NCBI GenBank assembly: GCA_944381435.1
Contig: CALWLD010000016.1
Coordinates: forward strand, 1 to 53,710
DNA from: an uncultured Clostridia bacterium
Lineage (GTDB): Bacteria; Bacillota; Clostridia; Lachnospirales; CAG-274
Direction: 5' to 3'
Length of the DNA: 53,710 bases
Of the stretch, positions 15,146 to 24,872 are shown in pieces. The translations under genes were made by a program, and so were the position numbers. The notes beneath the pieces are model-generated. The model was not told where the DNA came from and searched no databases. It was given only the letters and a program-made list of their open reading frames with translations. Numbering within the stretch: position 1 is the first letter of the stretch; every line of letters starts with the position of its first letter.

Positions 15146-16090
15146 ATGAAAAATATACTTAAAAAAACAAAACATATCCCACTGCCTATAGTGCCTTGTA
15201 TGTTAGGAGCTTGTACATTATCTAATGTATATAATAGTTTAGGGTTTAGCTTTATAAAGCATTTAACAACCTTTTTAGCAATTATTGTAGTTATTTCCTA
15301 TATAGCAAAAATTGTAATCCACCCTAGCGTTATAAAAGAAGAATATAAAAACCCTAGCATATCTAGCTTATATCCTGGTATATGTATGGTATTAATGGTT
15401 ATAGGTGCTTATATTTATGATTATTTTAGCCCTATAGGCAAAATAATATGGGAAATATCAATTATCCTCCATATTATACACATTTTCTTATTTACCTATT
15501 TACATTTTATAAAATCAAGAGATATAAATACCTTTTTGCCAACTTGGTTTGTTACTTACAATGGTATAATGGTTAGTAGCGTAGTTGGGTCTAATATGAA
15601 TGAAAATAAGCTTTTAACCTTTATCGTTTATTATGGCATAATAATTTATTTGTTGTTACTTCCTATTATGGTTTGGCGTCTTATAAAATTTGAAATAAAA
15701 GATACAATGCAACACGGAACAGCCATACTTTTAGGCCCTTGTAGCCTTTGCGTTGTATCTTATATAAATATAATAGATAACCCTAATATGATTTTAACTT
15801 GGTTGTTATATATTTTAGTATTAGCCTCTCTTTTATATATTTTAATTATGCTACCTAAGTTTTTCTCTTATGCCTTTACACCTGCTTTTGCAGGGCTTAC
15901 CTTCCCTATGGCTATAGGTACAGTTGCCACGCAAAAAATGTCTATTTATCTAGCTAACACAGGCTATAGCAACATATCAAGCATACTCACCCAGCTAGAA
16001 GGAATACAAATATACATTACAACTGCTATTATAGGCTTTGTATTGTTTAATTTTGCAAGGCTTTTAAGGTTGCACTTTACAAAATTATGA
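15146..16090 (+). CDS. TDT/SLAC1-family anion channel or transporter (TehA-like)
   Basis: A 314-residue membrane protein with about ten hydrophobic helices and the family features IPLPIVPCMLGACTLSNVY at the start, HGTAILLGPCSLCVVSYIN and FPMAIGTVATQKM. The family covers TehA, plant SLAC1 and fungal Mae1, which pass anions such as chloride, nitrate, malate or other acids. SD AAGGAGG precedes the ATG. It lies about 106 nt downstream of pflA on the same strand, so it may move formate or another fermentation acid; this is inference from position. A dedicated FocA formate channel is not seen here. Confidence 0.78.
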   Translation: MKNILKKTKHIPLPIVPCMLGACTLSNVYNSLGFSFIKHLTTFLAIIVVISYIAKIVIHPSVIKEEYKNPSISSLYPGICMVLMVIGAYIYDYFSPIGKIIWEISIILHIIHIFLFTYLHFIKSRDINTFLPTWFVTYNGIMVSSVVGSNMNENKLLTFIVYYGIIIYLLLLPIMVWRLIKFEIKDTMQHGTAILLGPCSLCVVSYINIIDNPNMILTWLLYILVLASLLYILIMLPKFFSYAFTPAFAGLTFPMAIGTVATQKMSIYLANTGYSNISSILTQLEGIQIYITTAIIGFVLFNFARLLRLHFTKL

Positions 16091-16103
16091 TAGCTTAAAA
16101 TAC

Positions 16104-16131
16104 TTGACAACATAATTTATTGTGTTATAAT
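16104..16131 (+). promoter_or_regulatory. Promoter of the pheST T-box operon
   Basis: TTGACA (16104-16109), 16-nt spacer, TATAAT (16126-16131), directly upstream of the T-box leader. Confidence 0.85.
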
Positions 16132-16139
16132 TAAATATA

Positions 16140-16386
16140 TTTTAAATACTATGAAAGCGTAAGTATATATTATGGTTCTTTTAGAGAGAAAATGCCGTGG
16201 CTGAAAGCATTTTTAAGATAAAATAATATAGAAGTTCCCGCTGGAGTTTATCCTTTGAACAGGTTTCTTATTAGGAGGATACGGTTAAGGCACGTTAAGC
16301 CTACGAGTGTATAAGGTTTTCTTATAAATTTGGGTGGTACCGCGGAAGTTAGCTTTCGTCCCTTTTGGGACGGAGGCTTTTTTTAG
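16140..16386 (+). ncRNA. T-box riboswitch, phenylalanine specific
   Basis: The leader has the T-box landmarks in order: AGAGAGAAAATGCCGTGGCT (stem I base), specifier region TATAGAAGTTCCCGCTGG with codon TTC (16235-16237), the T-box sequence TGGGTGGTACCGCGG (16331-16345), and a terminator of 12 bp (16351-16362 with 16367-16378, loop TTTT) followed by a T-run. TTC predicts tRNA-Phe, agreeing with the pheS and pheT genes downstream. Uncharged tRNA-Phe would favour the antiterminator and readthrough. Confidence 0.97.
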
Positions 16387-16445
16387 TTTTAATAATGTGG
16401 TATTAATTTTTAATTATTATATAAATTTTTGAAAGGAGTATTAAA

Positions 16446-17471
16446 ATGAAAGAAAAATTATCACAAATTAAAGATATGGCAATAGATAAGCTTAATAAAA
16501 TAAGCGATTTAAAAGCCCTAGAAGAAATAAGAGTAGAAATTTTAGGTAAAAAAGGTGAGCTTACAAACATATTAAAAGGTATGGGCTCTTTATCAGCTGA
16601 GGAAAGACCTGTTATAGGTCAGCTTGCAAACGAGGTAAGAGGAGCTATTGAAGAAAAAATTGATAATATGAAAAAAGCTTTAATAGCTAAAGAGCAAGAA
16701 ATAAGGTTAAAAGCAGAAAAAATAGACGTTACAATGCCTGCTAAAGCTAGAAAGCTTGGTAATAAACACCCAATGACACAAGTTATAGATGATATTAAAA
16801 ATATATTTATAGGTATGGGCTATGAGATAGCAGAAGGCCCTGAGGTAGAAACAGCTTATTATAACTTTGAGGCTTTAAATATACCTAAAAACCACCCTGC
16901 AAGAGATGAGCAAGACACTTTCTATGTAGATGGACTTTTAGATTTTGTTTTAAGAACGCAAACATCTCCTGTGCAAATTCGTGTTATGGAAAACAAAGAT
17001 ATGCCTATAAAAATTGTAGCTCCTGGTAGAGTTTATCGTTCAGATGAGGTAGATGCTACCCATTCTCCTGTTTTCCATCAGTTAGAAGGTCTTGTTATAG
17101 ATAAAAACATAACAATGGGAGATTTAAAAGGTGCTTTAACTGTTTTTGCAAAAGAGCTTTTAGGGGAAGATACAAAAGTAAGGTTTAGACCGCATCATTT
17201 CCCATTTACAGAGCCTAGTGCTGAAATGGATGCATCTTGCTTTGCTTGCGGAGGTAAAGGTTGTAGAGTTTGTAAAAACAGTGGCTGGATAGAGCTTTTA
17301 GGTTGTGGTATGGTTCATCCTAAAGTTTTAGAAATGGCAGGTATAGACCCTAACGAATATAGTGGCTTTGCCTTTGGTATGGGGCTTGAAAGGGTTACTA
17401 TGCAAAAATATGCTATTAGCGATTTAAGGCTACTTTTTGAAAATGATGTTAAGTTTTTAGAACAATTTTAA
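16446..17471 (+). CDS. pheS: Phenylalanine--tRNA ligase alpha subunit
   Basis: A class II aminoacyl-tRNA synthetase subunit, acting with PheT as a heterotetramer to charge tRNA-Phe. 341 residues, normal length: an N-terminal coiled coil (~1-90) and the catalytic domain with motif 2 ([19 protein letters not shown]) and motif 3 ([13 protein letters not shown]). [18 protein letters not shown] insert carries four Cys and may bind zinc. SD AAAGGAG precedes the ATG. Controlled by the T-box upstream. Confidence 0.97.
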   Translation: MKEKLSQIKDMAIDKLNKISDLKALEEIRVEILGKKGELTNILKGMGSLSAEERPVIGQLANEVRGAIEEKIDNMKKALIAKEQEIRLKAEKIDVTMPAKARKLGNKHPMTQVIDDIKNIFIGMGYEIAEGPEVETAYYNFEALNIPKNHPARDEQDTFYVDGLLDFVLRTQTSPVQIRVMENKDMPIKIVAPGRVYRSDEVDATHSPVFHQLEGLVIDKNITMGDLKGALTVFAKELLGEDTKVRFRPHHFPFTEPSAEMDASCFACGGKGCRVCKNSGWIELLGCGMVHPKVLEMAGIDPNEYSGFAFGMGLERVTMQKYAISDLRLLFENDVKFLEQF

Positions 17472-17489
17472 TTTAGGAGGGATATAAAA

Positions 17490-19880
17490 ATGAATTTACC
17501 AATGTCTTGGCTTAAAGATTATGTTGATATAGATTGTGATGTAAACACATTTTGTGATGAAATGACTTTATCTGGTTCTAAAGTTGAAGGTGTAGAAAAC
17601 AAAGGTGCTGACATAACAAAAGTTGTTGTTGCTAAAGTTTTAGAGATAGAAAAACACCCAGATGCCGATAAGCTTGTAGTTGTAAAAGCAGATATAGGTA
17701 GTGAGGTTATACAAATAGTAACAGGGGCTACAAACCTTTTTGTAGGTGCTTATGTACCTGCTGCTTTAGATGGTGCTACCCTTGCAGAAGGCTTAAAAAT
17801 CAAAAAAAGTAAATTAAGAGGGGTAGAATCTAACGGTATGTTTTGCTCTGTAGAAGAGCTTGGCTATACAAGAAACGATTATCCAGAAGCTCCTGAAAAT
17901 GGTATTTATATATTTGATAAAGAATATCCTTTAGGTAGCTGTGTTAAAGAGATATTACAAATAGATGAAGATGTTGTAGAGTTTGAAATTACATCTAACC
18001 GTCCTGATTGTTTTAGCATAACAGGGCTTGCAAGAGAGGCAGCAGCTACCTTTAGAAAACCTTTTAATATGCCTAAAATAGAGGTTAAAGAAGAAGACAA
18101 AACAATGGATAATATGATAGACATAGAAATTAAAAACTATGATATTTGTCCACGTTATACTTGCCGTATTATAGAAGATGTTAAGATAGAGCCTTCTCCA
18201 CAATGGTTAAGACATAGGCTAACATCTGCAGGTATCCTCCCTATAAATAACATTGTAGATATAACAAACTATGTTATGCTTGAGCTAGGTCAACCTATGC
18301 ACGCTTACAACTATGATGAAATAGAAGGTAAAAAACTTATAGTTAGAAACGCTAACAAAGGTGAAAAGCTTGTTACATTAGACGGTGTTGAAAGAGAATT
18401 TGATGAAAGTGTACTTGTTATACAAGATGAAAATAAGGTTATAGACCTTGCAGGTATAATGGGTGGCGAAAACTCTATGATTACAGATGATACAAAAACT
18501 ATCCTTTTAGAATCTGCTAACTTTAATGGTACACATATAAGACTTACTGCTAAAAAGCTAGGTCTTAGAACAGATGCATCTAGCAAATATGAAAAAGGTT
18601 TAGACCCTAACCTATCTATCCTAGCTTTAGATAGAGCTTGCCAGTTAATAAATATGTTAAACTGTGGTAAAGTTTTAAAAGGCCATTTAGATTTTTACCC
18701 TAACAAAAGAGAGGCTAAAACTATTAGCTATGACAATGAAAGAATAAACAAACTTTTAGGCACTAACCTTTCAGAAAAAGAAATAATAGATATTCTTAAA
18801 TTAGTAGAAATAGAGGCTGATGGCAAAACTGCTAAAATACCTACATTTAGACCAGATATAGAAAACAATGCAGACATTGCAGAAGAGGTTGCAAGATTTT
18901 ATGGCTATAACAACATAGAGGCTACACTATCTACAGGCACACCTACTGTTGGCAAAAAAACATATAAACAGTCTATAATAGAAAAAATAACTAACACTAT
19001 GGTTGCTTGTGGGCTTAGCGAGGCTTTAACTTATTCTTTTGAAAGCCCTAAAGTTTTTGATAAATTAAACATAGATAAAGATAGCAATTTAAGAAACACT
19101 GTAACTATATCAAACCCTCTTGGAGAAGATTTTAGCATAATGAGAACATCTACATTAAATGGTATGCTTACATCTATAGCTACAAACTATAACAGAAGAA
19201 ACAAAGAGGCGCATTTATTTGAAATAGGCAAAATTTATTTACCTAAAGAGCTTCCTCTTAAAGAATTGCCTATAGAAAGAGAGCTTTTAACAGTGGCTAT
19301 GTATGGTGGTGTAGATTTTTACGATGCAAAAGGTGTATTTGAAAATTTATTTGCAGAGCTTGGTATGTTAGATAAGGTAGAATACAGCCCTCTTGAAACA
19401 CTTTCTTATATGCACCCAGGAAGAACTGCCATTATAACAGATGATAAAAACGAAGAAATAGGCTATATAGGTGAAATACACCCACAAATAGCATCTAATT
19501 ATAACATAGAAACTAAAGTATATTTTGGTGTTTTATATATAGATAAAATTGTAGAGCTTGCAAACTTTGAAATAAGCTATAAACCTTTACCAAAATTCCC
19601 TACTATCCAAAGAGACATAGCTATGCTTGTTAAAGATGAGATAAATGTTAAAGAAATAGAAAAAATAATAAAAGCTAAAGGTGGTAAGCTTTTAGAAAGT
19701 ATTAAGCTTTTTGATGTTTACAAAGGTGAGCAAATAGAAAAAGGTTATAAATCTGTAGCTTATAGCATTTTATTTAGGTCTAACGAAAAAACTTTAACAG
19801 ATGAAGAAATTAATTCACCTATGAAAAAAATATTAAAAGAGCTAGAGGAAAAACTTAATGCTCAGCTTAGAGATAAATAG
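17490..19880 (+). CDS. pheT: Phenylalanine--tRNA ligase beta subunit
   Basis: The 796-residue bacterial PheT. Domains in order: N-terminal region, EMAP/tRNA-binding OB domain (~40-150; HPDADKLVVVKADIG), B3/B4 editing domain, B5 domain, catalytic-like core, and the C-terminal FDX-ACB anticodon-binding domain (~705-796; PLPKFPTIQRDIAMLVKDE). It recognises and edits tRNA-Phe in the complex with PheS. Begins 18 nt after pheS with SD AGGAGGG; ends before a terminator at 19899. Confidence 0.97.
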   Translation: MNLPMSWLKDYVDIDCDVNTFCDEMTLSGSKVEGVENKGADITKVVVAKVLEIEKHPDADKLVVVKADIGSEVIQIVTGATNLFVGAYVPAALDGATLAEGLKIKKSKLRGVESNGMFCSVEELGYTRNDYPEAPENGIYIFDKEYPLGSCVKEILQIDEDVVEFEITSNRPDCFSITGLAREAAATFRKPFNMPKIEVKEEDKTMDNMIDIEIKNYDICPRYTCRIIEDVKIEPSPQWLRHRLTSAGILPINNIVDITNYVMLELGQPMHAYNYDEIEGKKLIVRNANKGEKLVTLDGVEREFDESVLVIQDENKVIDLAGIMGGENSMITDDTKTILLESANFNGTHIRLTAKKLGLRTDASSKYEKGLDPNLSILALDRACQLINMLNCGKVLKGHLDFYPNKREAKTISYDNERINKLLGTNLSEKEIIDILKLVEIEADGKTAKIPTFRPDIENNADIAEEVARFYGYNNIEATLSTGTPTVGKKTYKQSIIEKITNTMVACGLSEALTYSFESPKVFDKLNIDKDSNLRNTVTISNPLGEDFSIMRTSTLNGMLTSIATNYNRRNKEAHLFEIGKIYLPKELPLKELPIERELLTVAMYGGVDFYDAKGVFENLFAELGMLDKVEYSPLETLSYMHPGRTAIITDDKNEEIGYIGEIHPQIASNYNIETKVYFGVLYIDKIVELANFEISYKPLPKFPTIQRDIAMLVKDEINVKEIEKIIKAKGGKLLESIKLFDVYKGEQIEKGYKSVAYSILFRSNEKTLTDEEINSPMKKILKELEEKLNAQLRDK

Positions 19881-19898
19881 TTTATAAATAATTTAACT

Positions 19899-19931
19899 AA
19901 AAAGGATATAAATTTTATTTATATCCTTTTT
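19899..19931 (+). terminator. Rho-independent terminator of pheST
   Basis: AAAAAGGATATAAA-TTTTA-TTTATATCCTTTTT, a 14-bp stem whose 3' side ends in a T-run. Confidence 0.9.
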
Positions 19932-20050
19932 ATAGTATACAAAATAAGACTTAAATATTGATTAAAAGCCTTCTATGATAAATATTTAAGTAATTAAAAG
20001 GTTCCTAGGGCGAAGCCCTAGAATAAGGGTGGTGGGTGGGAATAGATAAA
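19932..20050 (+). repeat. Intergenic structured repeat, family B, copy B1
   Basis: Contains the family order: ACAAAATAAG, AAAGCCTT, AATATTTAAGTAATTAAAAG, hairpin CTAGGGC-GAA-GCCCTAG (20006-20022), then the G-rich run GGGTGGTGGGTGGG (20027-20040) and TAGATAAA. The G-run stands out against the AT-rich background and could form a G-quadruplex. Confidence 0.75.
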
Positions 20051-20087
20051 TTTTATTTATAACATTTTAAATAAAATTTTGTAACAA

Positions 20088-20161
20088 AAAAACTCCTTTT
20101 TAATATTATATAATTAGGACAAACAATAGTCCTGATTATATAAATTAAAAAAGGAGTTTTT
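20088..20161 (+). promoter_or_regulatory. Large hairpin enclosing the Shine-Dalgarno of the vWA gene
   Basis: Two 33-nt arms (20088-20120 and 20129-20161; loop AAACAATA) pair at about 30 positions. The left arm carries ACTCCTTTTT, an anti-SD that pairs with the gene's own SD AAGGAG (20151-20156). The start codon follows at 20165. It could block translation, or end upstream transcription, until opened. Confidence 0.75.
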
Positions 20162-20164
20162 ATT

Positions 20165-21505
20165 ATGGGATTAAACCTTGCAAGTAAAACAATAGATAAA
20201 AATATAATTAATTGTAATGAAAACTTTTTTGTTACCCTAGCCCTTTCAGCATCACCTAATATACAAGATAACCCTACAGATATTGTGTTAATACTAGATA
20301 GGTCTGGAAGTATGACAGGCGTACCTTTAACAGAGGTTAAAGCTGCTGCTAAAACATTTATAGATATTATAGACGAATCTACAGATGGTGGCTTAAACGG
20401 ATTAATAGGTAATGGTAGCAACATAGGTATGGTTAGCTTTTCTACAGAGGCAACAAAAGATGTAGCTCTTACCACTAACACTGCCACATTAAAAAACGCC
20501 ATAGATTTAATGGTAGCAGGTGGTAACACAAACCACGCAGATGCTTTCCAAAAAGCAACAGAGCTTTTTAACCCTTTATCACAAAATGCCAAAGTTATGA
20601 TTATGTTTACAGATGGTGAAACAACTATAGGCACAAACCCTTTAATAGATGCAGACCTTGCTAAAGCTGCTGGTATAACTATTTATTGTATAGGGCTTAC
20701 AGGTGCTAATGGTGTAGATGTTACTGCTTTAAATAGCTGGGCTTCAGACCCAGATGCAACTCACGTTTCTATCGCTCCAGACCCTGAGGATTTAGTAAAC
20801 CTATTTGAAGAGCTTGCTAGCAATATCTCTAAAACAGGTGCCACAAACATCGTTATAGACGAGGTTTTAAACGACGATTTTAACATTGTAGATATATTAA
20901 CACCTAGCGTTGGTGATGCTAGCCTTGTAAATAATACAAGCCTAAAATGGAAAATAGCAGAGCTTGGCAAAAAGGGAGATGAAGGTGCATCTTTAACATT
21001 TGAAGTAAAATATATAGGCAAAAAATCTAAAATTACAAACGTAAATAAATCTATAACTTATACAGATACAGAAGGAAATATAGCTAACTTTGGTAACCCT
21101 GAGATAACTATAAATTGCTCAAAAGTTATTGTTGTAAACCCTTGTCCAGAACCTCAAGAAATGGATTTTGGCAGGTGTCAGGAATATTTAGAATATGATT
21201 TAGGAGATTACAGCTTAAGTGATTTAGGACGTATTTTAGAGCTTTCTGTAAATATTAAAAATGTATGTCCTAACAAAAAGGTTGCTGTTGCTATCACGTT
21301 AAATGAAGTAAACGATTTAGGCCAAGAAACTAAAAAAGCTATGAAAGTGCTTTCTATACCTGCTCACAATAGCACTGTATGTGAAGATATAAAATTAAAA
21401 AACATTAAATTTGTTTTACCAGAAGAAAATGGCTTATTATGTAGCGAAAGAAAACTTGTAGCTAGAATTTTAGCTAACTATATAGATAATAACCCTGTTT
21501 GCTAA
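20165..21505 (+). CDS. von Willebrand factor A domain protein with Cys-rich C-terminal domain
   Basis: A 446-residue protein without signal peptide or membrane helix. The vWA domain (~35-215) has a complete MIDAS: Asp45-x-Ser47-x-Ser49 in LDRSGSM, and the MFTDGETTIG loop, so a divalent metal and an acidic ligand can be bound. A beta-rich middle segment follows (~225-320), then a C-terminal ~130-residue domain with several Cys (NPCPEPQEMDFGRCQEY and later cysteines) that I do not recognise. Monocistronic, with its SD in a hairpin. No secretion signal: it may act inside the cell, or be assembled on a spore or other surface by another route. Function unknown. Confidence 0.85.
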   Translation: MGLNLASKTIDKNIINCNENFFVTLALSASPNIQDNPTDIVLILDRSGSMTGVPLTEVKAAAKTFIDIIDESTDGGLNGLIGNGSNIGMVSFSTEATKDVALTTNTATLKNAIDLMVAGGNTNHADAFQKATELFNPLSQNAKVMIMFTDGETTIGTNPLIDADLAKAAGITIYCIGLTGANGVDVTALNSWASDPDATHVSIAPDPEDLVNLFEELASNISKTGATNIVIDEVLNDDFNIVDILTPSVGDASLVNNTSLKWKIAELGKKGDEGASLTFEVKYIGKKSKITNVNKSITYTDTEGNIANFGNPEITINCSKVIVVNPCPEPQEMDFGRCQEYLEYDLGDYSLSDLGRILELSVNIKNVCPNKKVAVAITLNEVNDLGQETKKAMKVLSIPAHNSTVCEDIKLKNIKFVLPEENGLLCSERKLVARILANYIDNNPVC

Positions 21506-21512
21506 AAATAAT

Positions 21513-21543
21513 AAAAAGTTGTAGATTTTATCTACAACTTTTT
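21513..21543. terminator. Bidirectional terminator
   Basis: AAAAAGTTGTAGAT-TTT-ATCTACAACTTTTT between the convergent vWA (plus) and GH130 (minus) genes. Confidence 0.92.
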
Positions 21544-21552
21544 ATTATTTTA

Positions 21553-22548
21553 TTATAGTGGATTATTTTTCATATGGTTGATAAGCTCATCAACAGTTGT
21601 AAATGCAATGCCTGTTACAGAATCTGCACAACCATAATAAATACAAATTCTACCTGTTTCAGCATCTGTTAATGTAGCACAAGGGAAAGTAACGTTAGGT
21701 ACATCTCCTACACATTCATAAAGCTCTTCAGGCCCTAAAATATAATCTTTAGAACGCATAATAACTTTCCAAGGTTCATCTATATCTAATAAAACACATC
21801 CCATACGATAAACAAAACCGTTACAAGTGTTAATAACACCGTGGTAAATCATTAACCAACCTTCATCTGTTTCGATAGGTGTTGGGCCTGGGCCTATTTT
21901 TGTTATTTGCCAAGCACTTGTATCTCCAGGAACAGTGCCCATAACAAATCTGTGTTTACCCCAGTATGTTAAATCTGGGCTTTGGCTAAAGAATATATCA
22001 CCAAAAGGAGTATGCCCTGTATCGCTTGGTCTGCTTACCATTGCATAGTTACCGTTTATTTTACGTGGGAATAAAACACCATTTCTGTTATATGGTAAAA
22101 ATGCATTTTCTAATTGATGGAAAGTTTTAAAATCTGTAGTGTAAGCAACGCCGATTGTTGGTCCGTGGTAACCGTTACACCAAGTAATGTAATATCTGCC
22201 GTCTTCTTCTACATAGCAAACACGTGGGTCGTATCTATATTCTCTTTTTAAAATTTCTTCATCTTCACCTACAAATTTAATAGGCTCGTGGTTTATTTCC
22301 CAGTTAATACCGTCTTTACTAAAGCCTGCAAATATATCCATACTAATAGATTTGCTATCACATCTAAATACCCCTGCAAAGCCATCGCCAAAAGGCACAA
22401 CAGCACTGTTAAATATACTGTTAGATGAAGGTATAGCACGTCTACCTATTATAGGGTTTTGTGTGTATCTCCATACAGGCATTGTGTAACCTTCTGGCTT
22501 ATCTTGCCAAGGTATGTTTTTTAAAGCTTTTCCTATTATTTTTGTCAT
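21553..22548 (-). CDS. GH130 family beta-mannoside phosphorylase
   Basis: A 331-residue cytoplasmic five-bladed propeller enzyme. GH130 features: [32 protein letters not shown], the catalytic Asp107 in YRYDPRV, and [21 protein letters not shown]130 enzymes phosphorolyse beta-1,4-mannosyl bonds, for example Man-beta-1,4-GlcNAc of the N-glycan core or mannooligosaccharides, yielding mannose 1-phosphate. The neighbouring GH38 and GH31 favour an N-glycan substrate, but the choice is inference. Last gene of the minus-strand glycan operon; its SD (AAGGAG) lies in the last codons of the GH31 gene. Confidence 0.9.
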   Translation of the reverse strand: MTKIIGKALKNIPWQDKPEGYTMPVWRYTQNPIIGRRAIPSSNSIFNSAVVPFGDGFAGVFRCDSKSISMDIFAGFSKDGINWEINHEPIKFVGEDEEILKREYRYDPRVCYVEEDGRYYITWCNGYHGPTIGVAYTTDFKTFHQLENAFLPYNRNGVLFPRKINGNYAMVSRPSDTGHTPFGDIFFSQSPDLTYWGKHRFVMGTVPGDTSAWQITKIGPGPTPIETDEGWLMIYHGVINTCNGFVYRMGCVLLDIDEPWKVIMRSKDYILGPEELYECVGDVPNVTFPCATLTDAETGRICIYYGCADSVTGIAFTTVDELINHMKNNPL

Positions 22549-22550
22549 TT

Positions 22551-24791
22551 TTAAATCTCCTTTTTAAAGTTAAATTTTTCTTCTGCAATAGATTTATGAA
22601 CATAATTAACTATTGGTTTATCACCTTCAAAGATTATTTCACAAAGGTTGTATTTTTGGTCTAAATAATCGTTTGTTTCGCCGTCGTCATAGTAATATAA
22701 CGTGCTAGCTTTATCTCCATAAATTTTAAATGTTACCTCATTAGGTCTGTTTTTAGTGTTTTTATATTCTTGTTCATAAACAGGTATTATAGAACCTTCT
22801 TTTACAAACACTAAAACCTCATCAAGCTCACATTGTAAGTTGTAATATTTACCACCTTTAAATTTTTCATTTGTAAAATAATTATACCAATTACCTTTAG
22901 GTAAATAAACAACTTTCTTTCTTTCCCCTTCATAAACAACAGGAGCAACTAATATGTTTTTACCAAACATAAACTGTTCTTTTAAGTCTAAAACGTTTAT
23001 ATCGTCTTGATATTCCATAACCATAGGCCTAAAGATAGGAAACCCTAGCTTATGAGATTGATAGTATAAATTATAAAGATAAGGCATAAGCTCGTATCTA
23101 AGTTTTATACATTTTTTAGCAATATCTTCTGCTCTTTTACCAAAAGCCCAAGGTTCTTGCCTTCTTGTATACATATTAGAGTGATTTCTTAAGATAGGTA
23201 AAAATGTTCCTAGCTGGTTCCAACGGATAAAAAGCTCTTCTGTGCTATCTAAGCCAAAGCCTGAAACATCGTTACCAACAAAAGAAAATCCGCTAATACC
23301 TAGGTTGCAGTTCATAGTTATAGACATTCTAAGCTGTTGCCAAAGGCTCATATTATCCCCTGTCCATACAGAAGAATAACGTTGCCCGCCAGAATAAGTA
23401 GCTCTTGTCATAGAAAATCCACGTTTGTTAGGATATAGCTCTTTTTGAGCCTCACAAGATGCTCTGCTCATTTCAAAGCCATATCTGTTGTGGAATTCTT
23501 TATGCTCTATTACGCCATAATCGCTGTTATGTAAGCAGTTTTCTAGCATAGTTTTATAATCGTTATTAAATACGCAAGGCTCGTTCATATCATTCCATAT
23601 ACCGTCTATGTGATATTTTGATATAAACTGCTTAAGCTCTTCTTTCCACCATTTTCTACAGTTTTCATTAGAAAAATCAGGGAAGGCACTATCGTTAGGC
23701 CAAACAGCCCCAACATAAACCTTTCCATCTAAAGTTTTTGTAAAATGGTCACCTTCTAGCCCTCTGTTATAAACACCGTAGTTTTCATCTACCTTAACAC
23801 CTGGGTCTAGGATAGTTATAGTTTTTATGCCCTTTTCTTTAAAGCTAGCGATAGCATCTCCTATGCCGTCAAATTCTGGGCTTTTAAAAGTCATAACTCT
23901 AAAGCCGTCCATATAGTCTATGTCTAAATAAACTACATCTATAGGTATATCTTTTTCTTCAAAGGTAGCAAGTAGCTGTTCCACCTCTTGTTTAGAAAAA
24001 TAGCTAAATCTACATTGTTGATAGCCTAAGCTCCATAAAGGAGGCATATCCATTCTACCTGTTAAAAGGGTATATCTTTTAACTACATCTTTTATAGTTT
24101 TGCCAAATATAAAATAATATTTTATATCTCCACCGTTAGCTCCAAAGAAAATTCTATCTTTGTAGCTTTTACCCATATCAAAATAGCTTCTAAAGCTATT
24201 ATCAAAAAACATACCATAAGTATGATTTTCTTTAACTGCCACATAAAAAGGTATTGTTTTATAATACATTACAGAGTTATCATCTGTTTCTGGGTCATCT
24301 GTATTATAGTTTTCCATATAACAACCTTTTTTGTTAAGTTCTCCACCTTTTTCCCCAAATCCATAATAAGCTAGTGCATCATTTTCTTTTGTTACAAAAA
24401 TATGCCCGTTTTCATCTATAAAGCTTGGTTGAAAATCTTTACAAATAACGTTTTTATGTAAATCTAAAAATGTTATCTCTGTTGTATATTTATCTACATA
24501 TATATAGCCTTCTTCACATTTTATAACAACATTGTCTTCTTCTATATCAACTTTTACATTAGTGCAGTATTCATTGTAGCAAACAGCTCCTGTTTCTCTT
24601 GGTTCTTGGTTTATATCAGATATAAAAACCTTAACAATACCTTCTTTAAAAAATGTAAAAGTAAGCATTTTGTTTGTAAAATTTAAAGTTAAAATGTTAT
24701 TATCTAGGTTATGCTCTTTAAATTTTACAGGCTTATCTACATAAGCTTTAAACTCTTGATTTAATATTTCACGGTATTTTAATTGCTCCAT
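22551..24791 (-). CDS. GH31 family alpha-glucosidase-type glycoside hydrolase
   Basis: A 746-residue GH31 enzyme with N-terminal beta domain, (beta/alpha)8 barrel and distal beta domains. Nucleophile Asp401 lies in GIWNDMNEP and the acid/base Asp in [12 protein letters not shown], with [14 protein letters not shown] downstream. No signal peptide, so it acts on imported sugar. GH31 members are alpha-glucosidases, alpha-xylosidases or related. In this locus removal of an alpha-glucose cap or other alpha-linked sugar from imported glycan is plausible. 82 nt separate it from the binding-protein gene, with a hairpin between. Confidence 0.9.
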   Translation of the reverse strand: MEQLKYREILNQEFKAYVDKPVKFKEHNLDNNILTLNFTNKMLTFTFFKEGIVKVFISDINQEPRETGAVCYNEYCTNVKVDIEEDNVVIKCEEGYIYVDKYTTEITFLDLHKNVICKDFQPSFIDENGHIFVTKENDALAYYGFGEKGGELNKKGCYMENYNTDDPETDDNSVMYYKTIPFYVAVKENHTYGMFFDNSFRSYFDMGKSYKDRIFFGANGGDIKYYFIFGKTIKDVVKRYTLLTGRMDMPPLWSLGYQQCRFSYFSKQEVEQLLATFEEKDIPIDVVYLDIDYMDGFRVMTFKSPEFDGIGDAIASFKEKGIKTITILDPGVKVDENYGVYNRGLEGDHFTKTLDGKVYVGAVWPNDSAFPDFSNENCRKWWKEELKQFISKYHIDGIWNDMNEPCVFNNDYKTMLENCLHNSDYGVIEHKEFHNRYGFEMSRASCEAQKELYPNKRGFSMTRATYSGGQRYSSVWTGDNMSLWQQLRMSITMNCNLGISGFSFVGNDVSGFGLDSTEELFIRWNQLGTFLPILRNHSNMYTRRQEPWAFGKRAEDIAKKCIKLRYELMPYLYNLYYQSHKLGFPIFRPMVMEYQDDINVLDLKEQFMFGKNILVAPVVYEGERKKVVYLPKGNWYNYFTNEKFKGGKYYNLQCELDEVLVFVKEGSIIPVYEQEYKNTKNRPNEVTFKIYGDKASTLYYYDDGETNDYLDQKYNLCEIIFEGDKPIVNYVHKSIAEEKFNFKKEI

Positions 24792-24831
24792 ATTAAATTC
24801 TCCTTTTAATATTAAATAATTTTATAAACTA

Positions 24832-24856
24832 ATACCACCAGATAAACTGGTGGTAT
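24832..24856 (-). terminator. Stem-loop after the glycan-binding protein gene
   Basis: ATACCACCAG-ATAAA-CTGGTGGTAT, 10 bp, between the binding-protein stop (24873) and the GH31 start. On the minus strand it is followed by TAGTTTATAAAATT, so it may be a partial terminator that lowers GH31/GH130 expression. Confidence 0.65.
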
Positions 24857-24872
24857 ATATTAAAATAGATTA

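Noticed and set aside
19932-20050. Family B repeat as an insertion sequence
   Set aside because: It is only ~110-165 nt, with no transposase frame and no clear terminal inverted repeats.
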